DNA of 64,000 nucleotides from Bradyrhizobium embrapense (GCF_001189235.2 NZ_LFIP02000016.1:1-64000), one strand, 5' to 3'. Numbered from the stretch's first letter, positions 27,743 through 36,645 are shown. A program made the numbers and translations. Notes: a model not told the origin generated them from the letters alone.

Positions 27743-28188
27743 CGAAGCCCCTGTCTATCCTGTGAATCCCTGTGGAGGTCGAGGAGAAGAATCCGGGTCC
27801 GCCGCCAGGCCCCTGTATATCGCGTCCCCTTCTTCACAGCACCGCCGAAAAGGATAAGTCGACGTCATGGCGCGGATGATAGTGAACCGGTGTGGATTTG
27901 TCTCTTGATAAGCTGGCCACAGAGGCCCGCAACCGATTGAGTAAAGCGACAGATTCCGGATATCCGCCCTCGCTGGTCGAAATGTTGAGGGATGTGAACA
28001 AGCCCGCAAGAACGGCTGGATTGCGTTGCGTGAGTCAAATTCACCGCCACTAAGACTCAAACCTTAGATTCTAAAATTAATTAGGTTTAGGAGAGCCCTG
28101 TGTGCGGATATGTATCCGTCCCTCGCAAGCAGAGCTTGGCTCGCAACGCCGAGACCGCCCGAGCTGTTCCCTGAAAGGCATCCCCGCG
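27743..28188. other. Candidate chromosomal replication origin (ppsR-hemJ gap)
   Basis: This 446-bp gap has no gene. It holds six GANTC (CcrM methylation) sites at 27764, 27789, 27952, 28032, 28054 and 28067, where one or two are expected by chance. It also holds two 9-mers fitting TTNTNCACA (27830-27838 plus strand, 27993-28001 minus strand) and an AT-rich patch at 28051-28090. Flanking genes diverge from it. In Caulobacter the origin lies next to the RP001/ppsR homologue. Assignment is inference from synteny and motifs. Confidence 0.55.
28067..28090. repeat. AT-rich inverted repeat in the candidate origin
   Basis: TTAGATTCTAA is a near-perfect palindrome, and the wider AAACCTTA ... TTAGGTTT arms (28060-28089) pair with one mismatch. 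It could be an unwinding element or a hemJ promoter region. Confidence 0.4.
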
Positions 28189-28614
28189 ATGTTGTATGAC
28201 TGGATCAAGGCCCTGCACATCATTGCCGTGATCTCCTGGATGGCGGGCATGCTCTATCTGCCACGGCTGTTCGTCTATCATTGCGAAGCCGAAGCTGGCT
28301 CGAAGCAGTCCGAGACCTTCAAGGTCATGGAGGGGCGGCTTTTGAAGGCGATCATCAACCCGGCGATGATCGTGACCTGGCTTGCCGGGCTTTATCTGGT
28401 CTGGGCCGGACACTGGTACCTATCGGGCTGGTTTCACGTCAAATTTATGCTGGTGCTCATTATGTCGGGTATCCACGGCTTTTTGTCCCGCTGCGTAAAG
28501 GATTTCGCCGCCGACCGGAATCAGCGCACCCAGAAATTCTACCGCATTATCAACGAGGTGCCGACGCTTCTGATGATCCTGATCGTGATCATGGTGGTCG
28601 TGAAGCCGTTCTAG
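28189..28614 (+). CDS. hemJ: Protoporphyrinogen IX oxidase HemJ
   Basis: 141 residues. The ATG at 28189 gives MLYDWIKALHIIAVISWMAG, the usual N terminus, whose conserved His (KALHI) is a proposed haem ligand. Four membrane helices follow. HemJ oxidises protoporphyrinogen IX in haem synthesis. It is the first rightward gene after the candidate origin and precedes rho. hemE, which commonly accompanies it here in other Rhizobiales, is missing. Confidence 0.93.
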   Translation: MLYDWIKALHIIAVISWMAGMLYLPRLFVYHCEAEAGSKQSETFKVMEGRLLKAIINPAMIVTWLAGLYLVWAGHWYLSGWFHVKFMLVLIMSGIHGFLSRCVKDFAADRNQRTQKFYRIINEVPTLLMILIVIMVVVKPF

Positions 28615-28650
28615 ACATCGCGATGCTCAAGACGCATGCTTCAGTCCTTC

Positions 28651-28679
28651 TTGCGAAGGACGAATCGATTTTCTATATA
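28651..28679 (+). promoter_or_regulatory. Putative rho promoter
   Basis: TTGCGA, a 17-base spacer and TATATA fit a sigma-70-type promoter 185 bases ahead of the rho start. The transcript would have a long C/U-rich leader (about 28686-28865). In other bacteria rho is autoregulated by Rho-dependent termination in its leader, so the same may hold here. Confidence 0.5.
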
Positions 28680-28865
28680 GGGTTCATCCCACCCCACGCA
28701 GGCGGATGTGGTCGCGTTTCGGTTCTTTTCGGGCCGGCGCCGCATCAGGTTTGAAAGCCCAAACGGCACTTTCCTGGCTGAGACCTGCGGACCTTCCTTT
28801 GGCGTCCGCTTTTTCCAAGCCACCTCGCACCCCTTCCCTACTTACTTCCTCACAGGACGACCCCA

Positions 28866-30131
28866 ATGCGGGAAATCAAGCTCCAGGACCTCAAATCGAA
28901 AACGCCGGCCGAGCTCGTCTCGTTCGCCGAAGAGAATGGGGTCGAGAATGCCAGCACCATGCGCAAGCAGGAACTGATGTTCGCAATTCTCAAAAACCTC
29001 GCCGCCGCCGAGACCGACATTGTCGGCGAGGGCGTCGTGGAGGTGCTGTCCGACGGATTCGGCTTCCTTCGTTCGCCCGACGCGAACTACCTGCCCGGTC
29101 CCGATGACATCTACGTCTCGCCCTCGCAAATCCGCCGCTTCGGCCTGCGCACCGGCGACACCATCGAAGGGCACATCCGCAGCCCGAAGGAAGGTGAGCG
29201 CTATTTTGCGTTGCTGAAGGTCAATACGCTCAATTTCGAGGATCCCGAGAAGGCCAAGCACAAGGTCAATTTCGACAACCTCACGCCGCTGTTTCCCAAT
29301 CAGCGTTTCCGCATGGAGCTTGAGGATTCCACCAAGAAGGATCTCTCTGCCCGCGTCATCGACATCGTCGCGCCGATCGGCAAGGGCCAGCGCGCGCTGA
29401 TCGTGGCGCCGCCGCGCACCGGCAAGACGGTGCTGATGCAGAACATCGCGCACTCGATCACCGCCAATCATCCCGACTGCTATCTGATCGTGCTTCTGAT
29501 CGACGAGCGTCCGGAAGAAGTCACCGACATGCAGCGCTCGGTGAAGGGCGAGGTGGTGTCGTCGACCTTCGACGAACCCGCCGTACGTCACGTCCAGGTC
29601 GCCGAAATGGTGATCGAGAAGGCCAAGCGTCTCGTCGAGCACGGCCGCGATGTCGTGATCCTGCTCGATTCGATCACGCGCCTCGGCCGCGCCTACAACA
29701 CCGTGGTGCCGTCATCCGGCAAGGTGCTGACCGGCGGTGTCGACGCCAACGCCCTGCAGCGCCCGAAGCGCTTCTTCGGTGCGGCGCGCAACATCGAGGA
29801 GGGCGGTTCGCTGACCATCATCGCGACCGCGCTGGTCGATACCGGCAGCCGCATGGACGAAGTCATCTTCGAAGAGTTCAAGGGCACCGGTAACTCGGAA
29901 CTGATCCTCGACCGCAAGGTCTCGGACAAGCGGACCTTCCCGGCGATCGATATCGCCCGCTCCGGCACCCGCAAGGAGGAGCTGATCACCGATCCGCAGG
30001 TGCTGAAGAAGATGTATGTCCTGCGCCGCATCCTCAATCCGATGGGTACCATGGACGCGATCGACTTCCTGCTCGACAAGCTCCGGAACACCAAGAGCAA
30101 TTCGGAATTCTTCGATTCCATGAACACCTGA
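28866..30131 (+). CDS. rho: Transcription termination factor Rho
   Basis: 421 residues. AGGACG precedes the ATG. The N-terminal RNA-binding cold-shock-like domain includes LSDGFGFLRSPDANYLPGPDDIYVSP split around residue 70; the Walker A is PPRTGKTVLMQ (182-192) and Walker B VVILLDSITRLGRAYN. The Q and R loops are normal. It forms a hexameric RNA helicase that releases RNA polymerase. No large insertion is present. Confidence 0.98.
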   Translation: MREIKLQDLKSKTPAELVSFAEENGVENASTMRKQELMFAILKNLAAAETDIVGEGVVEVLSDGFGFLRSPDANYLPGPDDIYVSPSQIRRFGLRTGDTIEGHIRSPKEGERYFALLKVNTLNFEDPEKAKHKVNFDNLTPLFPNQRFRMELEDSTKKDLSARVIDIVAPIGKGQRALIVAPPRTGKTVLMQNIAHSITANHPDCYLIVLLIDERPEEVTDMQRSVKGEVVSSTFDEPAVRHVQVAEMVIEKAKRLVEHGRDVVILLDSITRLGRAYNTVVPSSGKVLTGGVDANALQRPKRFFGAARNIEEGGSLTIIATALVDTGSRMDEVIFEEFKGTGNSELILDRKVSDKRTFPAIDIARSGTRKEELITDPQVLKKMYVLRRILNPMGTMDAIDFLLDKLRNTKSNSEFFDSMNT

Positions 30132-30430
30132 GCCTACGGCTGAACAGAAGAGGGCGCTCCGCACAAACGGGGCGCCTTTTTTCATGTTGCGGGTTTGCTG
30201 CAGCGGAGTGCAGCATGAATTGGTCGAGCTTCCGCGCCGAACCTTCATCTAACTGCCTGATATAATTTATATTTATATCCTGCCTCGTATCGGGCCGGGG
30301 CACCGCAGCAAAATTGCTGCACGCCTGCTGCGCAGTAAAATAAGGCTATGCTGCGTTGCAGCATAATGCCGTGGGGGCATGCGAGATCGAAGCGGCATTG
30401 CCTTTGCTGATTTGCTGGAAGAAATAGGCG
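30132..30430. other. rho-mnmE intergenic region with GCAGC hairpins
   Basis: Besides the terminator, this stretch holds three inverted repeats built from GCTGC/GCAGC (around 30196-30214, 30305-30320 and 30348-30366, the last being TATGCTGC-GT-TGCAGCATA). It also holds an AT-rich island with TATAAT at 30261-30266 that could serve as the mnmE -10 box. No gene is seen. Confidence 0.55.
30153..30182 (+). terminator. Intrinsic terminator of rho
   Basis: GGCGCTCCG, loop CACAAA, CGGGGCGCC form a 9-bp stem with one G-U pair, followed by six T residues. It lies 22 bp after the rho stop. Confidence 0.9.
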
Positions 30431-31756
30431 ATGCATCCGCGCGACCAGACCATCTTCGCATTATCCTCCGGGCGGCCGCCGAGCGCGATCGCCATTGTCA
30501 GGCTGTCTGGCCCAATGGCCGAGTCGGTCATTGCTGGACTGGCGGGCAAGACTCCGGCCCCGCGAATGGCCACCCGTGCGTTGATCCGCGATTCAAACCA
30601 TCAACCGATCGACGACGCGGTCGTGTTATGGTTCCCCGGCCCGGCGAGCGCGACCGGCGAGGACGTTGCCGAATTTCATGTCCATGGCGGGCGCGCGGTG
30701 TTGGCGGCGCTGCTCGATGCCATCGCCGCGTTCGAGAATGTGCGGCCGGCTGAGCCAGGCGAGTTCACCCGGCGGGCCTTCGAGAACGGCAAGCTCGACC
30801 TGACCGAGGCCGAGGGTCTCGATGATCTGATCCACGCCGACACTGACCGTCAGCGGCGCCAGGCGCTGCGCCAGCTGAAGGGGTTGCTCGGCGATCGCGC
30901 GCGCGACTGGCGTGAGCGGATCATCGCGGCGTCGGCGCTGATCGAGGCCGGCATCGATTTCTCGGATGAAGGCGATGTCCCGGCCGAGCTGGTCGCACCT
31001 GCGCTCGAGAAGATCCGAGCGTTGCACGACGAGATCAGGCAGGTGCTTGCAGGGCAGGGGCAGAGCGAGCGGCTGCGCGACGGCCTCGTGGTCGCGATCG
31101 CAGGTCCGCCGAATGTCGGCAAATCGACCCTGATCAATCAGCTTGCCAAGCGCGAGGTCGCGATCGTCTCGCCGCATGCCGGCACCACGCGCGACGTGAT
31201 CGAGGTGCAGCTCGATCTCGACGGCTACCCCGTCACGGTCATCGACACCGCCGGGATTCGCGAGACCGACGACCCGGTGGAGCAGGAAGGAGTTCGCCGC
31301 GCGCGGGCCCGCGCCGCAGAAGCCGATCTCGTGCTGTGGCTGGCCGACAGCCGCGGCGCGGAGGTCGGGCATGGCGGAGCCACGCCAACCTGGCTGGTGC
31401 GAAACAAGATCGACTTGGTGAGGACCCCGCCGGGCGAGGGAGGTAGCTACCCCGAGTTCCGGATCTCCGCGTCCCGCGGCGACGGCCTCTCTGAGCTGAT
31501 CGCCGCGCTGGTCGGTTTCGCTCACGACTATTTCGCGACCAGCGAGGGCGGTTTGATCAGCCGGACGCGGCAACGCAGGTTACTTGAGGAGACTGTCGAG
31601 TCACTTGGGCGCAGCATCGAGGTGGTTGGGCAGGGCGAGGAACTCGCCGCCGAGGAACTTCGCAGTGCGGCCACCTCACTCGGACGTTTGCTCGGCCGGG
31701 TCGATGTCGAGGATATCCTGGACGTGATCTTCCGCGAATTCTGTGTCGGCAAGTAG
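30431..31756 (+). CDS. mnmE: tRNA modification GTPase MnmE (TrmE)
   Basis: 441 residues. With MnmG it makes the (carboxymethyl)aminomethyl group at U34 of certain tRNAs. The folate-binding N domain has GEDVAEFHVHGG and EPGEFTRRAF. The G domain has GPPNVGKSTLIN (225-236), DTAGIRETDDPVE and NKID. The C terminus ends in the essential CVGK. Confidence 0.97.
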   Translation: MHPRDQTIFALSSGRPPSAIAIVRLSGPMAESVIAGLAGKTPAPRMATRALIRDSNHQPIDDAVVLWFPGPASATGEDVAEFHVHGGRAVLAALLDAIAAFENVRPAEPGEFTRRAFENGKLDLTEAEGLDDLIHADTDRQRRQALRQLKGLLGDRARDWRERIIAASALIEAGIDFSDEGDVPAELVAPALEKIRALHDEIRQVLAGQGQSERLRDGLVVAIAGPPNVGKSTLINQLAKREVAIVSPHAGTTRDVIEVQLDLDGYPVTVIDTAGIRETDDPVEQEGVRRARARAAEADLVLWLADSRGAEVGHGGATPTWLVRNKIDLVRTPPGEGGSYPEFRISASRGDGLSELIAALVGFAHDYFATSEGGLISRTRQRRLLEETVESLGRSIEVVGQGEELAAEELRSAATSLGRLLGRVDVEDILDVIFREFCVGK

Positions 31757-31769
31757 CGCATGCCCTGTC

Positions 31770-31785
31770 TGTTTCACGTGAAACA
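31770..31785. other. parS site 1
   Basis: TGTTTCACGTGAAACA, an exact 16-bp match to the broadly conserved ParB-binding parS palindrome, 14 bp after the mnmE stop. Confidence 0.93.
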
Positions 31786-31816
31786 TGGTTTCGATTTGGT
31801 TAAGGAAGCCACGTCC

Positions 31817-31832
31817 CGTTTCACGTGAAACG
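31817..31832. other. parS site 2
   Basis: CGTTTCACGTGAAACG, a perfect palindrome with the invariant GTTTCACGTGAAAC core. Confidence 0.9.
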
Positions 31833-31853
31833 ATCGCTGCCGCCCGACCGGCC

Positions 31854-31869
31854 TGTTTCACGTGAAACA
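31854..31869. other. parS site 3
   Basis: TGTTTCACGTGAAACA, identical to site 1. Sites 1 to 3 lie within 100 bp in the mnmE-mnmG gap. Confidence 0.93.
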
Positions 31870-31993
31870 ACTCCGCGCCCATCGTTGCGAGCGAAGCGAC
31901 GCAAATCGATATCTCGACTGTTGAACCGGTTCTCGGACCAGCGGCGCAACTTCGTTCTTCCGGCTTTCATCACTCCACGATAGAAGTCCCGCC

Positions 31994-33877
31994 ATGACTA
32001 TCAGGGCAGACTCATTTGACGTCATCGTCATCGGCGGCGGCCATGCCGGCTGCGAGGCCGCGAGTGCGGCTGCCCGGATGGGCGCGAAGACAGCCCTGGT
32101 GACCCATCGTTTCGCGACCATCGGCGCGATGTCCTGCAATCCCGCGATCGGGGGCCTCGGCAAGGGTCATCTGGTCCGTGAGGTTGACGCACTGGACGGA
32201 CTGATGGGCCGGGTCGCCGACGCCGGCGGCATTCAGTTCCGCATGCTCAATCGCCGCAAGGGTCCGGCGGTCCGTGGACCTCGGGCCCAGGCCGACCGCA
32301 AGCTCTATGCGGCGGCGATGCAGGCGGCGATCACCGAAACCGCGAACCTCAGCGTCATTGAGGGCGAGGCGGATCAGCTGATTGTCGTCAATGGCCGCGT
32401 GACCGGCATTCGCCTGGGCGGTGGCCGCCAGCTGTCATCCGGCGCGGTCGTCATCACGACCGGCACCTTCCTGCGCGGTCTGATCCATCTTGGTGAGAAG
32501 AACTGGCCGGCAGGCCGGGTCGGCGAGGCGCCGGCCATGGGCCTGCCAGCCTCGTTCGAACGGGCGGGTTTTGTGCTCGGCCGGCTCAAGACCGGAACGC
32601 CGCCACGCCTCGACGGCACGACGATCGACTGGTCCGCGGTCGAAATGCAGCCGGGAGACGATCCACCGGAGCCGTTTTCGGTCATGACGGACAGGATTAC
32701 GACCCCGCAGATCCAGTGCGGGATCACCCGGACCACACCGGCGACCCATGAGGTGATCCGGGCCAACGTCCATCGCTCGCCGATGTATTCCGGCCAGATC
32801 AAGAGCTCCGGACCGCGTTATTGCCCCTCGATCGAGGACAAGATCGTCCGCTTTGGCGATCGTGACGGCCATCAGATCTTTCTGGAGCCGGAAGGGCTCG
32901 ACGACAGCACGGTCTATCCCAACGGCATCTCGACCTCGCTTCCCGAAGAGGTCCAGCTCGCGATCCTCGCCAGCATCCCCGGGCTCGAGCGGGTCAAGAT
33001 GGTTCGTCCGGGCTACGCGATCGAATACGACCACGTCGATCCCCGCGAGCTCGATCCGACCTTGCAGACCAAGCGCCTGCGCGGGCTTTTCCTGGCCGGC
33101 CAGATCAATGGCACCACGGGCTACGAAGAGGCGGCGGGGCAGGGCATCGTTGCCGGGCTCAATGCTGCGCTGGCCGCCAGTGGTGCCGATCCGATCCTGT
33201 TCGACCGTGCCGATGGCTATCTCGGGGTGATGATCGACGATCTCGTGACCCGCGGGATCACCGAGCCCTATCGGATGTTCACCTCGCGCGCCGAATACCG
33301 GCTGACGCTGCGGGCCGACAATGCCGACCAGCGCCTCACCGACAAGGGTATCGCGCTCGGTTGCATCGGTTCAGCCCGCGCGGAACGTCACCGGACCAAG
33401 ATGGCAGCGCTGGACGCGGCCAAAACCTTGGCGAAGTCGCTTGCGATCACGCCGAACGAAGCCGCCAAGCATGGGCTGGCGCTCAACCGCGACGGTCATC
33501 GCCGATCTGCCTTCGAGCTGCTGGCCTATCCGGAGATCGAGTGGCCGGCCGTGCAGGCGATCTGGCCGGAACTGTCGGCCATTGACCCTGCGATCGCCGT
33601 GCACCTTGAGATCGATGCTAAATACGACGTCTATCTGAAGCGCCAGACCGCCGACGTCGACGCCTTCCGGCGCGACGAGGGCCTGGTCTTGGCCGATGTC
33701 GACTATGCCGACGTGCCCGGGCTTTCGAACGAAGCCCGCGCCAAGCTGCAGAAGGCGCAGCCGCGGACGGTCGGGCAGGCGGGCCGGATCGATGGCATGA
33801 CGCCAGCGGCGCTGGGTATCCTGGCGGCGTATCTGCGGCGTGAGGCGCGGCGGAAATCAGCCAAGGCGTCGGCCTGA
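31994..33877 (+). CDS. mnmG: tRNA uridine-5-carboxymethylaminomethyl modification enzyme MnmG (GidA)
   Basis: 627 residues, full length. FAD-binding motif VIGGGHAGCEAASAAARMG at the N terminus, the GidA signatures SCNPAIGGLGKGHLVREVDA and PGYAIEYDHVDPREL, and TTGYEEAAGQG. The partner of MnmE. The ATG at 31994 is poor in upstream ribosome-site signal but fits the conserved N terminus. Confidence 0.97.
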   Translation: MTIRADSFDVIVIGGGHAGCEAASAAARMGAKTALVTHRFATIGAMSCNPAIGGLGKGHLVREVDALDGLMGRVADAGGIQFRMLNRRKGPAVRGPRAQADRKLYAAAMQAAITETANLSVIEGEADQLIVVNGRVTGIRLGGGRQLSSGAVVITTGTFLRGLIHLGEKNWPAGRVGEAPAMGLPASFERAGFVLGRLKTGTPPRLDGTTIDWSAVEMQPGDDPPEPFSVMTDRITTPQIQCGITRTTPATHEVIRANVHRSPMYSGQIKSSGPRYCPSIEDKIVRFGDRDGHQIFLEPEGLDDSTVYPNGISTSLPEEVQLAILASIPGLERVKMVRPGYAIEYDHVDPRELDPTLQTKRLRGLFLAGQINGTTGYEEAAGQGIVAGLNAALAASGADPILFDRADGYLGVMIDDLVTRGITEPYRMFTSRAEYRLTLRADNADQRLTDKGIALGCIGSARAERHRTKMAALDAAKTLAKSLAITPNEAAKHGLALNRDGHRRSAFELLAYPEIEWPAVQAIWPELSAIDPAIAVHLEIDAKYDVYLKRQTADVDAFRRDEGLVLADVDYADVPGLSNEARAKLQKAQPRTVGQAGRIDGMTPAALGILAAYLRREARRKSAKASA

Positions 33878-33893
33878 CGTTTCACGTGAAACG
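33878..33893. other. parS site 4
   Basis: CGTTTCACGTGAAACG overlaps the mnmG stop codon region and ends about 105 bp before rsmG. Confidence 0.9.
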
Positions 33894-33997
33894 CGACGGG
33901 TGAGCGCCTATCTTTTGCGAAGGCGAATCGACCCACGCGCCGCGCGTCGGGCTCGCCACCGGTTCTCACTACGTCAGACAAACGGCCCTGCTCCCCG

Positions 33998-34681
33998 ATG
34001 GCTCCAGTCGCGCAATCCGCCGGACTCAGCGTCTCCGCCAAGGATAGGGCCGAGGCGCTTGCGCTGACGCCTGTTTCACGTGAAACGGAAGCGCGGCTCG
34101 ATCGCTACATCGCGCTTCTGCTGGAGTGGCAGGCCAAGACCAATCTCGTCGCGCCCTCAACGCTACCGAATCTCTGGACGCGGCATGTATCCGATTCGTT
34201 ACAGCTTCTGAGCCTCGCACCCTCGGCAAAATCCTGGGTCGATCTCGGCAGCGGCGGCGGCTTTCCCGGTGTCGTGCTGGCGTGCGCGTTGGCCGAGACA
34301 CAAGGCGCGCGGATCCATCTGGTCGAGCGAATCGCCAAGAAGGCCGCGTTCTTGCGCGAAGCAATTCGAGTAACGGCCTCGCCAGGGACGGTGCATCTGG
34401 CTGATATCGGGGATACTGTGGATAGAATCGCGGGCCCGATCGATTGCGTCACCGCGCGGGCGCTGGCTCCGTTACATCAACTGATCGGCTTTGCGGAGCC
34501 GTGGGTCAAAAAGGGCGCCAAGGCGCTGTTTTTGAAGGGTCAAGATGTAGAGGCCGAATTGACCGAGGCCACTAAATATTGGAATATTGAGCCAAAGCTA
34601 CACTCCAGCCGGACCGGCGGACAGGGCTGGATCGTCGAACTCGGGTCAATCGAGCGGCGCCAGGGGACTCCGCAAAAGTAA
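33998..34681 (+). CDS. rsmG: 16S rRNA (guanine-527 N7) methyltransferase RsmG (GidB)
   Basis: 227 residues. SAM-binding motif WVDLGSGGGFPGVVLA, preceded by LWTRHVSDSLQLL. It methylates G527 of 16S rRNA. A parS site is embedded in its 5' coding region, where it encodes the residues VSRET. The order mnmG-rsmG-parA-parB is the classic origin-proximal cluster. Confidence 0.96.
   Translation: MAPVAQSAGLSVSAKDRAEALALTPVSRETEARLDRYIALLLEWQAKTNLVAPSTLPNLWTRHVSDSLQLLSLAPSAKSWVDLGSGGGFPGVVLACALAETQGARIHLVERIAKKAAFLREAIRVTASPGTVHLADIGDTVDRIAGPIDCVTARALAPLHQLIGFAEPWVKKGAKALFLKGQDVEAELTEATKYWNIEPKLHSSRTGGQGWIVELGSIERRQGTPQK
34072..34087. other. parS site 5, inside rsmG
   Basis: TGTTTCACGTGAAACG with the intact 14-bp core (34073-34086), located within the rsmG coding sequence at codons 26-30. 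Confidence 0.9.
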
Positions 34682-34694
34682 ATGGTATTTTGGT

Positions 34695-35546
34695 ATGACG
34701 GTGATGGACGAGGTTTATCAAGGGGATAAGGCGCTCCAGGCGCCGGGCCATCCGCGCATCCTGTCGCTCGCCAACCAGAAGGGCGGCGTCGGCAAGACCA
34801 CCACAGCGATCAATCTGGGCACCGCACTCGCTGCGATTGGCGAGCGCGTCCTGATCGTCGACCTCGATCCGCAGGGCAACGCCTCGACCGGTCTCGGCAT
34901 CGATCGCCGTAACCGCAGCTGCTCGACCTACGACGTGCTGATCGGCGAAGCGCCGCTGCGCGACGCGGTGGTCGCGACCGCGGTGCCGCGGCTCCACATC
35001 GCGGCCTCCACCATGGATCTTTCCGGCCTCGAGCTGGAGCTCGGCACCACGCCGGGCCGCGCGTTCCGGCTGCGCGATGCGATCGCAGGATTGAACAACA
35101 ACGTATCGCCGGAAGCCGACTACACCTATGTGCTGATCGACTGCCCGCCCTCGCTCAATCTGCTCACGGTGAATGCGATGGCGGCGTCGGACGCGATCCT
35201 GGTGCCGCTGCAATGCGAGTTCTTCGCGCTCGAAGGTCTGTCGCAATTGCTGCAGACCGTGGAGCAGGTGCGCTCGACGCTCAATCCGAACCTGTCGATC
35301 CACGGCATCGTGCTGACCATGTTCGACTCGCGCAACAACCTCTCCAACCAGGTGGTCGCCGACGTCCGCCAGTTCATGGGCGACAAGGTCTACGACACCA
35401 TGATCCCGCGCAATGTGCGCATCTCGGAGGCGCCGTCCTACGGCAAGCCGGTGCTGGTCTACGACCTCAAATGCGCCGGCAGCGATGCGTATCTCAAGCT
35501 CGCCACTGAAGTGATCCAGCGCGAGCGCGAGCTGCGCACGCATTGA
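34695..35546 (+). CDS. parA: Chromosome partitioning ATPase ParA (Soj)
   Basis: 283 residues from ATG 34695. The deviant Walker A motif ANQKGGVGKTTTAINLG is followed by VLIVDLDPQGNASTGLG and YVLIDCPPSLNLLTVNA. It drives movement of ParB-parS complexes along the nucleoid. 13 bp separate it from rsmG. Longer upstream starts overlap rsmG and lack family similarity. Confidence 0.97.
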   Translation: MTVMDEVYQGDKALQAPGHPRILSLANQKGGVGKTTTAINLGTALAAIGERVLIVDLDPQGNASTGLGIDRRNRSCSTYDVLIGEAPLRDAVVATAVPRLHIAASTMDLSGLELELGTTPGRAFRLRDAIAGLNNNVSPEADYTYVLIDCPPSLNLLTVNAMAASDAILVPLQCEFFALEGLSQLLQTVEQVRSTLNPNLSIHGIVLTMFDSRNNLSNQVVADVRQFMGDKVYDTMIPRNVRISEAPSYGKPVLVYDLKCAGSDAYLKLATEVIQRERELRTH

Positions 35547-35687
35547 CGATGCCCAAGATGGGCAGAGCGCAGCGAAACCCATCACTCTCGGTGTGTGCCG
35601 CGATGGGCTTTGCTGCACGCGGCCCATTCGACGATTCTGAAATTCAAGTCTGGAGTATTGCGTGTGAATCCAAGGGAGCTCGCAACA

Positions 35688-36578
35688 ATGGCCGATGAAG
35701 CGCGTTCGCGACTGGGGCGCGGGCTGGCAAGCCTGATCGGAGATGTCGGCGGCGAGGCGGCCGCGCATGTCGAGCGGCCGCGCACGCAGCGCAAGGTGCC
35801 GATCGAATTCCTCAAGGCCAACCCGCGCAACCCGCGGCGCAGCTTCGCCGACGCCGAGCTCGGCGAGCTCGCCGAGTCGATCAAGGCGCGCGGCGTGATC
35901 CAGCCGATCGTGGTGCGCGCCATCAAAGGCGTGCAGGACCGCTTCGAGATCATCGCCGGCGAACGCCGCTGGCGCGCCTCGCAGCTCGCCGGCCTGCACG
36001 AAGTGCCGATCGTGCCGGTCGAGGTCAATGATGCCGACGCGCTCGAGATCATGATCATCGAGAACGTCCAGCGCGAAGACCTCAACGCGATGGAGGAGGC
36101 GCTGGGCTACCACGCGCTCGCCGACGAGTTCAAACGCAGCCAGGAAGACATCGCCAAGATCGTCGGCAAGAGCCGCAGCCATGTCGCCAACATGATGCGG
36201 CTGACCAAGCTGCCGGCCGAGGTGCAGGCGCTGATCTCGAAGGGCGACCTCTCCGCCGGCCACGCCCGCGCGCTGATCGGCGTGCCGGATCCGCTCACCG
36301 CCGCGAAGCGCATCGTCGCCGAGGGCCTCAACGTCCGCCAGGCCGAAGCGCTGGCGCATGAGGAGGGCGTGCCGGAACGCAAGCCGCAGAAGCCGCGGAG
36401 CAGCGCCGCGGCCAAGGTCGACAAGGACGCCGATACGCTGGCGCTGGAGAAGCGCGTCAGCGATGCGCTCGGCCTTGCCGTCACGGTGAGCCATCGCGAT
36501 CCCGGCGGGACCGTCCAGATCAGCTACCGCAACCTCGAGCAGCTCGACGAGGTGGTGCGGCGGCTGGAAGGCGGCTAG
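35688..36578 (+). CDS. parB: Chromosome partitioning protein ParB (Spo0J)
   Basis: 296 residues. AAGGGAG lies ahead of the ATG at 35688. The N terminus RSRLGRGLASLIGD is the ParA-interacting signature. The CTP-binding box FEIIAGERRWRASQLAG is intact, and a helix-turn-helix (IAKIVGKSRSHVANMMRL) reads parS. A linker leads to the C-terminal dimer domain. It is predicted to load on the five sites listed here. Confidence 0.97.
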   Translation: MADEARSRLGRGLASLIGDVGGEAAAHVERPRTQRKVPIEFLKANPRNPRRSFADAELGELAESIKARGVIQPIVVRAIKGVQDRFEIIAGERRWRASQLAGLHEVPIVPVEVNDADALEIMIIENVQREDLNAMEEALGYHALADEFKRSQEDIAKIVGKSRSHVANMMRLTKLPAEVQALISKGDLSAGHARALIGVPDPLTAAKRIVAEGLNVRQAEALAHEEGVPERKPQKPRSSAAAKVDKDADTLALEKRVSDALGLAVTVSHRDPGGTVQISYRNLEQLDEVVRRLEGG

Positions 36579-36598
36579 TTCGTCCGACACGCATCCAC

Positions 36599-36626
36599 GT
36601 CATTGCTTTGCTTCGCTCGCAATGAC
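36599..36626. repeat. Short palindrome after parB
   Basis: GTCATTGC ... GCAATGAC with CTTCGCTCG in the loop lies between convergent parB and holA. Same family as 12028-12146. Confidence 0.65.
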
Positions 36627-36645
36627 ACCTTGCCGGTATCGTGCG

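Noticed and set aside
27891..27899. TGTGGATTT as a DnaA box
   Set aside because: It differs from TTATCCACA at two positions in the complement (AAATCCACA), including the normally fixed leading TT, so it was not counted.
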